Origin: Aptenodytes patagonicus | Lineage: Eukaryota > Chordata > Aves > Sphenisciformes > Spheniscidae | Direction: 5' to 3' | Length of the DNA: 64,000 nt | Assembly: GCF_965638725.1 (NCBI RefSeq) | Contig: NC_134950.1 | Location: 137,693,636 to 137,757,635 of the forward strand | Shown here: in pieces, positions 63,411 through 64,000 of the stretch | Position numbering within the stretch: the stretch's first letter is position 1 | Layout of the letters: every line of letters starts with the position of its first letter | Position numbers and translations under genes: made by a program | The notes under the pieces: generated by a model | The model's input: the letters and a program-made list of their open reading frames with translations, nothing else | Databases searched by the model: none | What the model was told of the DNA's origin: nothing

Positions 63411-64000
63411 CTGGGGGAAAACTGTGTGTTTATGAAAATGCCTACCAACAGACCAAGCTTCACAGATTTTAAAACAATAATCTGTACAATAATCTTAATA
63501 ATCCATACCTTGGGTTATATAGATAAATAGCACTTGCTTTTATCACTTGTTACTTTCTGTTTAAAGCAATCTACCATTTGGCCAGGAAGAGAACAAAATC
63601 CTGAAGTTCTGTTTGGTTGTACTGGGTGCAGGAACACAGAAGGGGAAGTGAACAATAGCTTAAGGTTCTGTTTTGACAATTTCCTAATTCCTAAGGCTTT
63701 GACAACCATTTCACTCCCCTGAAGTAGGACAAAATAGCTCCAGGCTATAACAATAGGAATAATAGTACAAGGTAAGGAATTGCCAGACTGCAAGATCTGA
63801 GACCTGTGTCTTGTTTTGCCTTTGAGTACCTTGAGATTCTTTCTGCAGACCTCTTGTACTAATTATTAAGCTGGGAGCAGCTGATGCAGAGATAGACAGA
63901 GGAGATTTCCTATTAAAAGGTGAATATTTTGTTGCCTTCTTCAGAGCTGGATTTTTGCAGGAGGCAAAAAATTGTCTTGATTTTTCCTAATATATCAATG
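63411..64000 (-). other. Candidate intron continuing past the window end
   Basis: AT-rich sequence. I looked for the next upstream coding exon (expected to be Glu/Lys-rich coiled coil) and found none before position 64000. Confidence 0.4.

Overview
This window is vertebrate nuclear DNA, most probably from a bird. The evidence is its very low density of protein-like sequence, clustered CpG islands, decayed CR1 LINE and MIR-type SINE fragments, an ERV-L-like solo LTR of a kind I recognise from bird genomes, and very long pure pentanucleotide arrays. There are no operons, rRNA or tRNA genes, CRISPR arrays or intact mobile elements. Nearly every long open frame is low-complexity repeat or chance.

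Left end, 1 to about 7.3 kb: a GC- and CpG-rich block of several separate CpG islands, broken up by homopyrimidine tracts, G/C homopolymers and a GC minisatellite. It looks like the promoter or upstream flank of a developmental regulator whose coding exons are outside the window or are not recognisable here. Middle, about 7.3 to 45 kb: AT-richer DNA with no gene that I can support. It holds a (GGAAA)57 array, a CR1 3' end, a solo LTR with a short target-site duplication, a perfect (TTCCC)99 array, two MIR-like SINE relics, a tRNA-like relic and copies of a short palindromic repeat.

Right end, about 45 to 64 kb: the 3' end of a minus-strand gene. Three short exons (63365-63410, 61619-61703, 48602-48677) and a possible terminal exon (ending in a stop at 46988) have GT-AG borders, fully compatible phases and a joined translation resembling the C-terminus of centromere protein Q (CENPQ). 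The 12.9 kb intron carries an old CR1 of about 1.6 kb and a minisatellite of roughly 60 bp period. The upstream exons lie beyond 64000.

In human, CENPQ lies on the same arm as TFAP2D and TFAP2B, with its 3' end towards them. If that order holds here, the CpG cluster at the left end may be the TFAP2D/TFAP2B upstream region. That is inference only; no AP-2 coding sequence is visible.
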